Below, piece after piece: positions 36,630-45,750 of a DNA stretch of 64,000 bases. Made by a program: the position numbers and the translations under genes. Below the pieces are notes generated by a model, which had not been told where the DNA came from, searched no databases, and saw only the letters and a list, made by a program, of their open reading frames with translations. Source of the stretch: G963668605 sp963793625 (GTDB taxonomy: Bacteria; Acidobacteriota; Terriglobia; Bryobacterales; Bryobacteraceae); the NCBI GenBank assembly GCA_963793625.1, contig CAWCAT010000037.1:744001-808000 (forward strand), given 5' to 3'. Numbering within the stretch: position 1 is the first letter of the stretch; each line of letters begins with the position of its first letter.

Positions 36630-36714
36630 GCCACACTTGTATCAGAAATGCTGTGAGAATAACAGGGGGTCCATGCTAAAATCGGGAGTTCGCTGACAAG
36701 GGTGAGGGGGATTT

Positions 36715-37374
36715 GTGGTTCTGTTGCTTTTTGGGCCGCCGGGCAGCGGCAAAGGAACGCAAGCTGCGTTTATAGTACGAAAGCTAGGCATTCCTTCAAT
36801 CTCGACCGGTGACCTGCTGCGCGCCGAAGCTGAAGCCGGCAGTGAGCTAGGGAAGACTGCGGCGGCCATTCTTGCGGCTGGCGGGCTGGTGGGCGACGAT
36901 TTGGTGAATCGCATGCTTCTCAAGCGCTTAGACCAACCCGACTGCGCCCGTGGCTTCCTGCTCGATGGCTATCCCCGCACCCTGCCGCAAGCTCATTTTC
37001 TCGACAACCTGCTCGAAGAGCGTGGACTCGGCAAACCTCTCGTGATTCATCTGGATGTACCCTCGGAAATCCTGATCTCCCGGATCTCGTCGCGCCGGCT
37101 CTGTCCCGTTTGTGGGCGCATTTACAATCTGCTGCACAATAAGCCGAGATTCGATGAGATTTGCGATGATGACGGTGCCCGGCTCACGCGCCGCAAAGAT
37201 GACCAGGAGGACGTGATCCGTGAGCGGCTTAAAAGCTTCGAGGAATTGACGAAGGTAGTGGGCGGTCACTACGCGGGCGGTAACTACTATCGCATCGATG
37301 GAAATAGAAGTGCCGCGGAAGTTACTCGCGACATCGACGCGATCCTGGAACAGAAGGTTGGCGTTGGCCGCTGA
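36715..37374 (+). CDS. adk: Adenylate kinase
   Basis: This 219-residue cytoplasmic kinase interconverts ATP, AMP and ADP. P-loop GPPGSGKGT (7-15), AMP-binding STGDLLRAE, GFLLDGYPRT, and a zinc-type LID with CPVCG are present. GTG 36715 follows GAGGGGG. The gene stands alone, away from the secY-adk-map ribosomal context typical of many bacteria. The LID cysteine near IC-DDDG is consistent with a three- or four-ligand zinc site. Confidence 0.92.
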   Translation: MVLLLFGPPGSGKGTQAAFIVRKLGIPSISTGDLLRAEAEAGSELGKTAAAILAAGGLVGDDLVNRMLLKRLDQPDCARGFLLDGYPRTLPQAHFLDNLLEERGLGKPLVIHLDVPSEILISRISSRRLCPVCGRIYNLLHNKPRFDEICDDDGARLTRRKDDQEDVIRERLKSFEELTKVVGGHYAGGNYYRIDGNRSAAEVTRDIDAILEQKVGVGR

Positions 37375-37384
37375 GTGAAATTCC

Positions 37385-37405
37385 CCAATATTGGTGAAAA
37401 TCACC
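37385..37405 (+). promoter_or_regulatory. Candidate enhancer site for a sigma-54 activator
   Basis: CCAATATTGG (37385-37394) is a perfect palindrome, overlapped by the inverted repeat GGTGA-AAA-TCACC (37393-37405). The latter is centred about 97 bases upstream of the predicted sigma-54 start site, the position expected for an activator binding site. The likely activator is the adjacent NtrC-type response regulator. This is pattern evidence only. Confidence 0.5.
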
Positions 37406-37468
37406 CACCCCTAGAAGTGGACATTCAGGTCCGAATTATATTTTTCAATAACTTACAGATTTGGTGAT

Positions 37469-37485
37469 TTGGCTGGTAAGTTGCA
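37469..37485 (+). promoter_or_regulatory. Sigma-54 promoter (-24/-12)
   Basis: TTGGCTGGTAAGTTGCA fits the sigma-54 consensus YTGGCACG-N4-TTGCW: the -24 TGG and G, the four-base spacer and the -12 TTGCA are all present and the GG-to-GC spacing is exactly twelve. It points away from adk and toward the convergent regulator gene, with no protein start downstream, so its transcript would be the twin-hairpin RNA. Predicted start near 37496. Confidence 0.65.
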
Positions 37486-37495
37486 CCTAGAAAAG

Positions 37496-37606
37496 ACACT
37501 AACATAGGTCGTCATTGACTTATAGCATCCCCGGCGACGAGTCCCAGCTCGTCGCCAGCCCCTCTGAGTGAAACCCCGCGTCCCAGCGCGGGGTTCCTTT
37601 ATTTTG
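37496..37606 (+). ncRNA. Candidate sigma-54-driven small RNA with twin TCCCAG-loop hairpins
   Basis: Downstream of the sigma-54 promoter lie two nine-base-pair hairpins with the same hexanucleotide loop TCCCAG: GGCGACGAG/CTCGTCGCC (37533-37556) and AACCCCGCG/CGCGGGGTT (37572-37595). The second is followed by a T-rich tract, giving a rho-independent terminator. A transcript of about 110 bases would end before the stop of the convergent response regulator. No convincing open frame is present. Its C-rich single-stranded loops could pair with purine-rich ribosome binding sites. Confidence 0.5.
37572..37606 (+). terminator. Rho-independent terminator after adk / small RNA
   Basis: A GC-rich nine-base-pair stem (AACCCCGCG/CGCGGGGTT) with loop TCCCAG is followed by CCTTTATTTTGG. 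It would stop plus-strand transcripts from adk or the small RNA before they enter the convergent response regulator gene. Confidence 0.75.
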
Positions 37607-37619
37607 GGGCGATCACGAA

Positions 37620-38966
37620 CTACTCCAACCCCATCTGCGACAGGCGATAGCGTAATGCATTGCGCGTCAATCCCAACAACCGCGCAGCATGGCTCTTGTT
37701 GCCGTTTGCGCGCTGCAGCGCTTCCTTCAGAATGGCCTGCTCGAACTGGTCCAGCGTGTAACCTTCGGGCAAAAACTGCGGCGAATCTGAGTTCCGCGCA
37801 TGCGGTGCTGTATCCAGCTTGATGTCCGCAGGTTGTAACTGTTTGCCATGACACAGCACGAGGCTGCGCTCGATTACGTTTTCCAGTTCGCGCACGTTAC
37901 CCGGCCAGGGATACGTAAGTAACTTCTGTATCGCAGCCTCGGTGATCGTACATTCTTCCCCCCGCAGATCGGGTCCGAGCTTCTGCACGAAATGCTCGGC
38001 CAGAAACGGTATATCCTCTTTGCGTTCACGCAATGGAGGTATGTTGATGGGAACCACGTTGAGCCGGTAGTACAAATCTTCGCGAAACGTCCCCTGTTCC
38101 AGCGCGGCGCGCAGATCCACATTCGTCGCAGCGACAACGCGCACATCGATCTGGCGCGTCTTGTTGCTGCCCAGGCGCTCGAACTCGCGCTCCTGCAAAA
38201 TGCGTAGTAGTTTGACCTGAATCGACGCTGGCACATCGCCAATCTCGTCTAGAAAAACCGTTCCGCCGTCGGCCTGCTCAAACTTTCCGAGCTTGGTACC
38301 GCTTGCGCCGGTGAACGCACCCTTCTCATAGCCGAAGAGTTCGCTTTCCATGAGGTTTTCGGGAATCGCAGTGCAGTTGATCTTAACGAATGGACGATCC
38401 TTGCGGGGCGAATGAAAGTGAATCGCTCGTGCGATCAGATCCTTGCCGACTCCGCTTTCGCCACACAGCAATACTGTTGCGCGCGTCGCGGCCACGCGGA
38501 TTATGGTTCCGAAAATCTCCTGCATGGACTGGCTACGTCCAACAATATTGGCAAACTGGTAGCGGTGCCCGAGCTCTTCTTTCAGCTTGCGATTCTCATC
38601 GCGCAACGCGCTCACTTCCAGGGCCTTGCTGACCACCGCCATCAAATGGTCGAGTGAAAACGGCTTAAGCAGAAAATCCGCAGCACCGGCTTTCATCGCC
38701 TCGACGGCGTTTTCGATCGTGCCGAACGCAGTCATCATAACGACTGGCATTTGCGTGTTCTGGCGATGAATATGGAAGAGCAATTCCAGACCGTCCATGC
38801 CGGGCAGGCGCAAATCGGTGAGAACCAGATTCGCACGGTCCAGCATAGGTATTGCTTCTTCGGCCGTGCGTGCCTGCTCCACTTCATAACCACCGGAATG
38901 GAGCTGCAGTTCGATAACTCGGCGCAGTTTGTCTTCGTCTTCGACCACAAGGATGCGAGGCTTCAT
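37620..38966 (-). CDS. Sigma-54-dependent response regulator (NtrC family)
   Basis: This 448-residue protein has three domains: a receiver with phosphoacceptor Asp51 in LTDLRLPGMDG; an AAA+ ATPase with Walker A GESGVGKD (169-176) and the sigma-54-contacting GAFTGA loop (216-221); and a Fis-type helix-turn-helix at the C-terminus (NGNKSHAARLLGLTRNALRY). It activates sigma-54 promoters from enhancer sites. The cognate histidine kinase is 16 bases upstream. A sigma-54 promoter lies about 130 bases beyond its stop, pointing toward it, a natural target. ATG 38966 is the standard start. Confidence 0.92.
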   Translation of the reverse strand: MKPRILVVEDEDKLRRVIELQLHSGGYEVEQARTAEEAIPMLDRANLVLTDLRLPGMDGLELLFHIHRQNTQMPVVMMTAFGTIENAVEAMKAGAADFLLKPFSLDHLMAVVSKALEVSALRDENRKLKEELGHRYQFANIVGRSQSMQEIFGTIIRVAATRATVLLCGESGVGKDLIARAIHFHSPRKDRPFVKINCTAIPENLMESELFGYEKGAFTGASGTKLGKFEQADGGTVFLDEIGDVPASIQVKLLRILQEREFERLGSNKTRQIDVRVVAATNVDLRAALEQGTFREDLYYRLNVVPINIPPLRERKEDIPFLAEHFVQKLGPDLRGEECTITEAAIQKLLTYPWPGNVRELENVIERSLVLCHGKQLQPADIKLDTAPHARNSDSPQFLPEGYTLDQFEQAILKEALQRANGNKSHAARLLGLTRNALRYRLSQMGLE

Positions 38967-38982
38967 CAGGGTTGTCTTCTTA

Positions 38983-40144
38983 TTATTCCGTAAATGGCAG
39001 TCGGACGATGAAAACGCTGCCTTTACCCGGATCGCTTTCTACGACGATTCTTCCTCCGTGCTCGTCAACCAGTTTGGAGACGATCGCGAGGCCCAGGCCA
39101 ACTCCATCCGGCTTGGTTGTAAAAAATGGATTGAAAATGCTCTCGAGGTGTTTTGGCTTGAATGCCGGCACCGCGATCAATGACCGCAATCTCAACTTCA
39201 TTCTCTACCTGTCGGGTCTTGACCGTGACGGCGCCGCCGGGCTGCGTGGCCTGCACGGCATTCAATAAAAGATTGTAGATCACACGTTCAATGATCTCGC
39301 CGTCGATGGGAAAGGGCCGTATGTCCGGCGAATAGTTTTTATATACCGTAACACCAGAATTTGGCCGCAGGCGCACGAGTTGCGATACCGCCCGATCGAT
39401 CACCTCGCCGATATCGGTCTTTTTCAGGCGAAGTGGAGTAGGCCGCGCAAATTCCAAAAAGCGCGTGATCAGCGAGTTCGTACGGTCCACCTCGGTCGAA
39501 ATGAACCCAGCCATTTCCAGCGCCAGAGGATTATCGGGCGGAAGGTTTTTGCTCAGCATTTCGGCGGAAGCCTTCATGGTGCCGAGCGGATTCCGCAATT
39601 CGTGCGCGAGTCCTGCGGTAAGCTGCCCGAGAGCCACGAGACGTTCGGACCGGCGCACAGCCGCCTCAGCCTCCTGCAACTGGCTCGCGGCGACCTGATA
39701 TTTGCGCTCTTCCACACGGCTCGCCTCAGCCAGTCGGTGCGTGAGATAGCCCACGAGTGCGATGAAGGTCAACTGGAGACAGAGCCGGTGCAGGTCGCTC
39801 TGCTCGATGGTGTAGCGGGTCCAATCGATAAACAGCAGGAATGAGAGATAAGCGCAGCTGGCCAAAAGCGTGAAGCCGATCGTACCCAAAGGACCGAAGG
39901 CCGTCGCAGCCGTGACCACAGGCAGAATAAACACGAGATAGTAGTTGCTGTTCACCGCTCCGGTGAATCCCACGAGCAGATAGCCCAGCGTGAGCTTCAG
40001 GAAGATGGACGTGAGCACGCCTCGGCGGGTCGAGAAGAACGCAATCTTCGGCTCCAGAATCTGCAGCAGAGCGAGGCATGGAACGAAAATGTACTCAGCC
40101 GGAGTGGGGTCCGGACTGAAAAACATCATGGCTCCGAAAAGCAC
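38983..40144 (-). CDS. Membrane histidine kinase (frameshifted near the ATPase domain)
   Basis: The N-terminal half has about six transmembrane helices without a large periplasmic sensor domain, so it may sense within the membrane. LVALGQLTAGLAHELRNPLG carries the phosphoacceptor histidine; NLLLNAVQATQPGG is the N-box and VGLGLAIVSKLVDEHGG the G2-box. Between about 39155 and 39170 the frame changes (DRGAGI then KHLESIFNPFFTTKPDG), consistent with one missing base. The start is GTG 40144. It is the cognate kinase of the sigma-54 regulator downstream. Confidence 0.75.
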
Positions 40145-40271
40145 GATCCAGATGGCGTCTTCTGGCCGGAGCAGCCTCGCTCGGATTCCTGACTTCGGGG
40201 GTAAGACTGGTCACGCTGCCATCTTAGCTGTGTTTATGCAACAATGGTGGCTTAGTTCTCCCGTAAGTAGC

Positions 40272-41978
40272 ATGAACAACCCCAATCCTTCAGTCACACC
40301 GTCCGAAGAGCCCATTGCAGCTGCAGAGAGCTCATTCGGTGACATCCTTTTCCAATTTGAAAAGGAACATCACTCAGCCAAGGGCCAAACCCTCGAGGGC
40401 GTCGTTGTCGCAATTTCTGACGAATCCGTGTTTGTGGATATCGGTCGGAAAATGGAAGGCATTCTGCCGGTTGTCCGATTTTCGCGATAAAACCGGCGAA
40501 CTGACCATCCAAAAAGCCGACAAGATGCTGGTGTCCATCACGGGCATCAACCAGGAAGGTCTTTATACACTCTCCACCATCAAGGTGGCGCGGCCAAAAG
40601 ACTGGTCTTCGCTCGAAAGCGCCTTCGCTGAAAAGCGTGCAATCGGCGGCAAGGTCACTGAAATGGTGAAGGGCGGGTTCCGCGTCGACGTTGGCGTTCC
40701 CGCGTTTATGCCGGCTTCCCGCAGCGGCACGCGCGACCAGGCCGAAATGGAAGCGTTGATCGGCAGGGATATCCAGTGCCGCGTCATCAAGCTCGATACG
40801 GCTGAAGAAGATGTCGTAGTCGATCGCCGCGCCATCGTGGAAGAGGAAGAGAAAGCGGCCAAACAGGAAGCCTTCGCAGCCCTGCAGGAAGGGACTGTGC
40901 TCAAGGGCACCGTTCGCAACCTGACGGACTTCGGCGCGTTTGTGGACCTGGGCGGAGTGGACGGGTTGCTGCATGTCGGCGACATCTCCTGGAATCGCAT
41001 CGGCAAGCCTGTCCGACGTCCTCAAGACGGGCGACCAGATCGACGTCAAAATCCTCAAGGTCAATCCGGGCACTCGCAAAATTTCGCTTGGACATGAAGC
41101 AGTTAACGCCCGAACCCTGGGTAGCGGCGGCAGAGAAGTTCAAGCAGGGCGATCGCGTCCGCGGCAAGGTTTCCCGTATCGCCGACTTTGGCGCTTTCGT
41201 GGAACTGGAACCGGGCGTGGACGGCTTGATTCACGTCTCTGAGATGTCCTGGAGCAAGAAACAGCGCAAGCCCAGCGAGATGTTGAAGGCCGGCGAAGTT
41301 GTGGACGTGGTTGTACTTAGCGTCAACGCCGGTGAGAAACGCATCGCCTTAGGCCTGAAGCAGACCCTTGGCGATCCGTGGGCGGAGGCCGACACGAAGT
41401 TCGCTGTAGGTACAATCGTCGAAGCCCCCGTGACCAGCATTCAGAAGTTTGGTGCGTTTGTCGAACTCGCCGAAGGCGTCGAGGGCATGATCCACATTGG
41501 TGACATCAGCCGCGAAAAGCGTCTGAACCACCCCAATGAAATGCTCACTGTCGGTCAGAAGGTGAAGGCCCAGGTCCTCGAACTGGAACGCGGTAAGCGC
41601 CGTATCCGGTTGGGAATGAAGCAGTTGGAGCCCACGAGCGCCGACGAGTACATTGCCGAGCACCAACCCGGTGAGGTAGTTTCAGGACGTCTGGTCGATG
41701 TTTCGGGCAACCGCGCGAAGGTCGAATTAGGCGACGGCGTATTCTGCTGGTGCCCGATCGAGCGTAAAGAACCCAAGGCGAAGGCCGCGGTTGAAGCGCC
41801 CAGCAATGCGGCCGATCTTTCCTCACTCACTGCAATGCTCTCCAAACGCTGGAAGAGCGGTCCGGGCATGGAAACGGGTAGTAGTCCGGATCAGCTGCGC
41901 TCCGGCCAGATCTGCAGCTTCAAAATCGTCTCCATCGATCCGCCGACCAAGAAGATCGAAATCGAATTCGCAAAATAA
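40272..41978 (+). CDS. rpsA: Ribosomal protein S1 (three frame breaks)
   Basis: This is a protein of about 568 residues with six S1 (OB-fold) repeats, binding mRNA on the 30S subunit. Repeats are visible as LEGVVVAISDESVFVDIG, VLKGTVRNLTDFGAFVDLG, VRGKVSRIADFGAFVELE and IVEAPVTSIQKFGAFVELA. The frame changes near 40475 (GILPV to SDFRDKTGE), 41012 (NRIGKP to SDVLKTGD) and 41094 (KISLG to MKQLTPEPW), each explained by one surplus base. Because S1 is usually essential, these are most likely sequencing errors. ATG 40272 has no strong Shine-Dalgarno. Confidence 0.85.
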
Positions 41979-41986
41979 GTCGTTCC

Positions 41987-42008
41987 GGGCAGGCATCGGC
42001 GCCTGCCC
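41987..42008 (+). terminator. Hairpin after rpsA
   Basis: GGGCAGGC / GCCTGCCC (41987-41994 and 42001-42008) forms an eight-base-pair stem with loop ATCGGC nine bases after the rpsA stop. A weak pyrimidine tract follows, with TTTTT about 20 bases later. It is probably a terminator, although the T-tract is not ideal. Confidence 0.5.
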
Positions 42009-42106
42009 ATCTCCCTCCTTCGGTACCTTTTTCCCTTCCCTGCGTCTATCTCATTGACGGCAATAATGGCTCAACCTTGGCAATAGGTTTACAATCGAGT
42101 CCATCC

Positions 42107-42677
42107 ATGGACGAAGCGGCGCTTATTACGAGCTGCGCAGGCGGGCGATCAGCTCGCCTTTGAGCGGCTGGTGCATACCTATGACCAAAACGTGTTGCGT
42201 CTTGCTTACAACCTGCTTCGTTCGCAGGAAGACGCTGCGGATGTTTATCAGGAGGCGTTCTTGCGTGTTTACAAGAACTTGCAGTCATTTCGCTTTGACT
42301 GTAGCTTCCACACGTGGTTGTACCGGATTGTCTCGAACTTGTGCGTGGACCATCTGCGAAAGAGGAAATCGCGCCGCGAGGAGCCTACCGTCATCGAGAC
42401 AGCGGAGGGTCCGCTGGACCGCACGGATAACTGGGCTGAGGAACGAGCCGAAGGCAATCCGCAGCGCAAGCTGCTGAGTGAAGAGCTGAAAGCGCGTATC
42501 GGCGAAGTATTGAACGAGTTAACGCCTCGTGAGCGGATGGTTTTCGAACTCCGCCACTATCAGGGGCTGCGCCTGAAAGCGATCGGGGAAACGCTCGGTA
42601 CTACCGAAGAGGCCGCTAAGAACTGCCTTTTCCGTGCCACACAAAAAATGAGGGTGGCTCTGGGAGATTTCGTATGA
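42107..42677 (+). CDS. ECF-type RNA polymerase sigma factor (frameshifted near the start)
   Basis: The intact 168-residue frame from 42171 holds sigma region 2 (LRLAYNLLRSQEDAADVYQE, FHTWLYRIVSNLCVDHLRKRK) and region 4 (LTPRERMVFELRHYQGLRLKAIGETLG). The expected N-terminus MDEAALIT is encoded from ATG 42107 in another frame, joined to AAQAGDQLAFERLVHTYDQ by one missing base near 42131. The stop overlaps the anti-sigma start as ATGA (42674-42677). It probably directs an envelope response and is held by the adjacent anti-sigma factor. Confidence 0.85.
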
Positions 42678-43612
42678 ACTGTGAAGACGTAAAACTTCAA
42701 TTAGCACTGTATGTCTATGGCGAGCTCACCTTCGACCAGGAAGAGACGCTCGAGCAGCACATGGATGCGTGCGGAGGCTGCCGGAACGAACTGAATGTGC
42801 AGCGCGCGCTGCACCAGGAACTGGACCGCGAAGAAGCCGAACTGCCGGCAAATCTGCTGAACCAGTGCCGCCGCGAACTGCGCTATGGTTTGCGCGATAC
42901 GGCCGCATCGATGAAAGCTGCATCGCCAGCCGGGCTGAATCTTTGGCAATCTGTCCGAGGCTGGTTCATTCCTTCGGCAAGCTGGCTGAAACCTGCCGGA
43001 GCGCTTGCGCTCTTGACGCTTGGGTTCGTTTCCGCACGGCTGACCACCACATCGAATACGCTCCCGGTATCCAGCGGTTCGGCAACAATGCAGGCCGAGC
43101 CGGCTTCCACTCGCGTCCGCACCATTCAATCGTCAGAGGGTGGAGGCATTCAACTCGTTGTCGAAGAGACCCGGCAGCACGTCATGCGCGGCAGGCTGGA
43201 TGACGAGCAGATCCGGCAGTTGCTGCTTTCCGCGGCTAAGGATCCGTCAGACCCGGGCTTGCGCGTTGAGTCTGTAGAACTACTGACGGGGCGTCCGCAG
43301 TCGGTTGAAATCCGCAAGGCGCTGCTGGCAGCGCTGCAGCACGATCCAAATCCCGGTGTGCGGCTTAAGGCAATTGAGGGGCTGCGAACGTTCGGCGGCG
43401 ACCCCGAGACGCGCAAGGTGCTCTCGCAGGTATTGCTCTCCGACGACAATCCGGGTGTGCGCACACAGGCCATCGACGTTCTGATGCAGAACAAGCAGGC
43501 GGATATGGTGGGCGTCCTTCAGGAAGTTCTGAAGAAGGAAGACAACAATTATGTTCGGCTCCGCAGCCAAAAAGCGTTGCGTGAGATGAACGCGTCAGTG
43601 GAGACCTTCTAA
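42674..43612 (+). CDS. Anti-sigma factor with zinc finger, TM helix and HEAT repeats
   Basis: This 312-residue protein has an N-terminal zinc-binding anti-sigma domain with the H-x3-C-x2-C motif HMDACGGC (about residues 29-36) that would grip the ECF sigma factor. One transmembrane helix (ALALLTLGFVSARL, about 110-124) follows. A C-terminal region contains HEAT-like repeats (PSDPGLRVESVELL, NPGVRLKAIEGLR, NPGVRTQAIDVL, NNYVRLRSQKAL). HEAT repeats facing the periplasm are an unusual sensor module. It is coupled to the sigma gene by a four-base overlap, and the DUF4097 gene starts right after its stop. Confidence 0.8.
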   Translation: MNCEDVKLQLALYVYGELTFDQEETLEQHMDACGGCRNELNVQRALHQELDREEAELPANLLNQCRRELRYGLRDTAASMKAASPAGLNLWQSVRGWFIPSASWLKPAGALALLTLGFVSARLTTTSNTLPVSSGSATMQAEPASTRVRTIQSSEGGGIQLVVEETRQHVMRGRLDDEQIRQLLLSAAKDPSDPGLRVESVELLTGRPQSVEIRKALLAALQHDPNPGVRLKAIEGLRTFGGDPETRKVLSQVLLSDDNPGVRTQAIDVLMQNKQADMVGVLQEVLKKEDNNYVRLRSQKALREMNASVETF

Positions 43613-44770
43613 ATGAAAGGTTTATGGTTACTGCCGGTTGTGGTGGTTGCCTGTTACGCGCAATCCAACTCGGCCATCCAGCGTGAGGGTCAGTACTGGG
43701 TTCAGACCACCACGGGGTCGGTTGCTTCGCTGCCCAAAGGCCGGCTCCAGCTTGAGACGTACGGCGCCGTCATCGTGCGCGGAGACATTACCTCACAGAT
43801 CACATATCGACTGCGAAAACGTGTTCGTGCCAATTCTGAGGCTGAGGCGCAGAATCAGCTGAAAGACATAGTCTTGAAGACCCGGACCATCGCCGATGCG
43901 GTCCGTCTGGGCGTCGAAGTTCCGCGCCGCACCCAGCCGGTGCTGAATCTGGAAGTGATTGTTCCGCGAGGGCTGCGGCAGGCGCACATCCACACCAATT
44001 GGGGCAACTTGGAAGTTTACGATATCGATGGCGAACTGGAAGCGGAAACTCGCGGCGGTCTGCTGCGGGTCGATCGGATCGGCAAGAGTTTGGCTGCGCG
44101 CAGTGGCGGCGGTGAGACACATATCGGAACCGTAAAAGGGACGGTTCGCGCGCTTTCGGCCGGCGGTCCAATCCGCGTTGATAAGGCTGCGGGTGAGACT
44201 CGTATTGAAACAGGCGGCGGCGACATTACGGTGCGCGAAGTGGGTGGTCCGCTATTCATGGCCAGCGGCGGCGGCAATATCAGCGTCGAGCGTGCGGGTT
44301 CCACGGTAACGGCTCAGACGGCCGGTGGAGTGATCGAAGTGCAGGAAGCGGCTGGCACCGTGACTGCGCAAAACTCAGGCGGCGGAATACACGTGGTTTC
44401 CGCAAACGGAGTCCAGTGCGAATCGAGCGCGGGCACGATTCGAGTGCGTAGCGCGAGCGGCGCTTTGAACGCAACTACAGCCGTAGGCAACATCTTTGCG
44501 GAATTCGCGAGCAATCGTGCGCTGGAGTCGGTACTTGCGACGGGCAGTGGTGACATAACTGTTTTGATCCCGTCTAACATTTCAGTGACGGTGAGAGCGA
44601 ATAACCAATCTGGAAGTCGGGCCGCGAAAATCGTATCCGAATTTCCCGAGATTCGCGTGAGTCCGGCGTCGTTGAATATGGCAGTAGCTGAAGGCGCCAT
44701 CAACGGCGGTGGGCCTTTGCTGCGTATCTCCACTTCGAACGGATCCATTTATCTACGCCGTCAGAAATAA
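43613..44770 (+). CDS. Secreted DUF4097-type beta-repeat protein
   Basis: This 385-residue exported protein has a signal peptide (MKGLWLLPVVVVACYAQ). From about residue 120 it consists of short Gly-rich beta strands repeating a pattern such as GGGDITVREVGG and GGGNISVERAGS, the polymeric-beta arrangement of DUF4097 (putative adhesin). It lies immediately after the anti-sigma gene without spacer and before the PDZ gene, so it belongs to the sigma operon. Its role may be as an outer envelope component or regulator input; no enzyme motif is seen. Confidence 0.75.
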   Translation: MKGLWLLPVVVVACYAQSNSAIQREGQYWVQTTTGSVASLPKGRLQLETYGAVIVRGDITSQITYRLRKRVRANSEAEAQNQLKDIVLKTRTIADAVRLGVEVPRRTQPVLNLEVIVPRGLRQAHIHTNWGNLEVYDIDGELEAETRGGLLRVDRIGKSLAARSGGGETHIGTVKGTVRALSAGGPIRVDKAAGETRIETGGGDITVREVGGPLFMASGGGNISVERAGSTVTAQTAGGVIEVQEAAGTVTAQNSGGGIHVVSANGVQCESSAGTIRVRSASGALNATTAVGNIFAEFASNRALESVLATGSGDITVLIPSNISVTVRANNQSGSRAAKIVSEFPEIRVSPASLNMAVAEGAINGGGPLLRISTSNGSIYLRRQK

Positions 44771-44789
44771 ATATACGAGAGGTTGATCC

Positions 44790-45739
44790 ATGAAATTTCT
44801 GAAACATAGATTTTCAAATTTCGCGTTGCCGTGCGCCGGCGTGCTGCTACTTGCTGGCACGCTGGCAGCGGCGCCAGTTGATCCGGACCCTGAGGCTCTG
44901 CAAGGCGATCAGGCTGCTCCCTCCGCACCCGTTGCGCCAGTTCCACCAGTTCCTCCCCCGCAAGTCTTTCGCATGATGTGGGCGGCTGGCGCCAGCTATC
45001 TCGGTATCGGAGTAGCCGAGATCGATAACGAGCGGGCCAAGGCGCTGAACTTGAAGGAAGAACGGGGCGTTGAGATCACGCAAGTGGAAAAAGATAGCCC
45101 TGCCGAGAAGGCTGGACTCCAAAAGGGTGACGCGGTACTCGAGTATAACGGCCAGCGGGTCGAGGGCCTCGAACAATTCATGCGCCTGGTGCGCGAAACG
45201 CCAGTCGGGCGCCCTGTCAAACTTACAGTCAGTCGTGGCGGCGCCACACAGTCAGTAATCGCCACGACAGCCCCCCGCAAGACAACCAGGGTGTTCAACA
45301 ACGACGATTTCAAGTATCGCTTCGAAATGCCCGAGATCCGTATTCCCGATATTCCGCGTCCGGTCATGGGCTGGAGGAGTTCAACCATCGGCATCGAAAC
45401 TGAGTCACTCGATACGCAGCTCGCGGAATTCTTCGGTGTGAAGGAAGGCGTGCTCGTGCGTTCGGTAGTGAAGGGCTCCGCCGCCGAGAAGGCTGGGCTC
45501 AAAGCCGGCGATGTAATTACCAAAGTTGATGGCCAGAAGGTCGCTTCGCCCAGGGACATTTCCAACCTCGTCAGGGCCCAGAAAACACAGCGTACCTTTC
45601 CCCTTACGCTGGTGCGCGAAAAGCGGGAAACGAGCGTGAACGTTACGGTTGAGGAGGAGCGCAAGTCGCGCCCAACGCCCCGACCCCACCTACGCCTCCT
45701 AAGGCGCCGCGCGGTCGTTCTGTCAGCGCTCATCAGTAA
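44790..45739 (+). CDS. Exported double-PDZ protein (frameshifted near the C-terminus)
   Basis: A signal peptide is followed by a Pro-rich linker (APVAPVPPVPPPQ) and two PDZ domains, about 65-160 (SYLGIGVAEIDNERA, DSPAEKAGLQKGDAVLEYNG) and 195-285 (GSAAEKAGLKAGDVITKVDG). There is no protease domain, so it is probably a scaffold or regulator that binds exposed C-termini. The frame currently runs past 45750 into the convergent gene; one missing base near 45680 would restore a Pro-rich tail PTPPTPPKAPRGRSV ending at TAA 45739, which I take as the real end. It is the last gene of the ECF operon. Confidence 0.75.
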
Positions 45740-45750
45740 TGGCATCGCGC

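Noticed and set aside
36661..36714. Promoter or riboswitch ahead of adk
   Set aside because: Only a short GC-rich leader with a Shine-Dalgarno is visible; no conserved structure recognised.
37533..37595. Attenuator or riboswitch for the response regulator
   Set aside because: The structure lies downstream of the regulator's stop on the opposite strand, so it cannot act as its leader.
42050..42106. Sigma-54 promoter ahead of the ECF sigma gene (TTGGCAATAGG)
   Set aside because: No TTGC at the required distance from the TGG; spacing does not fit.
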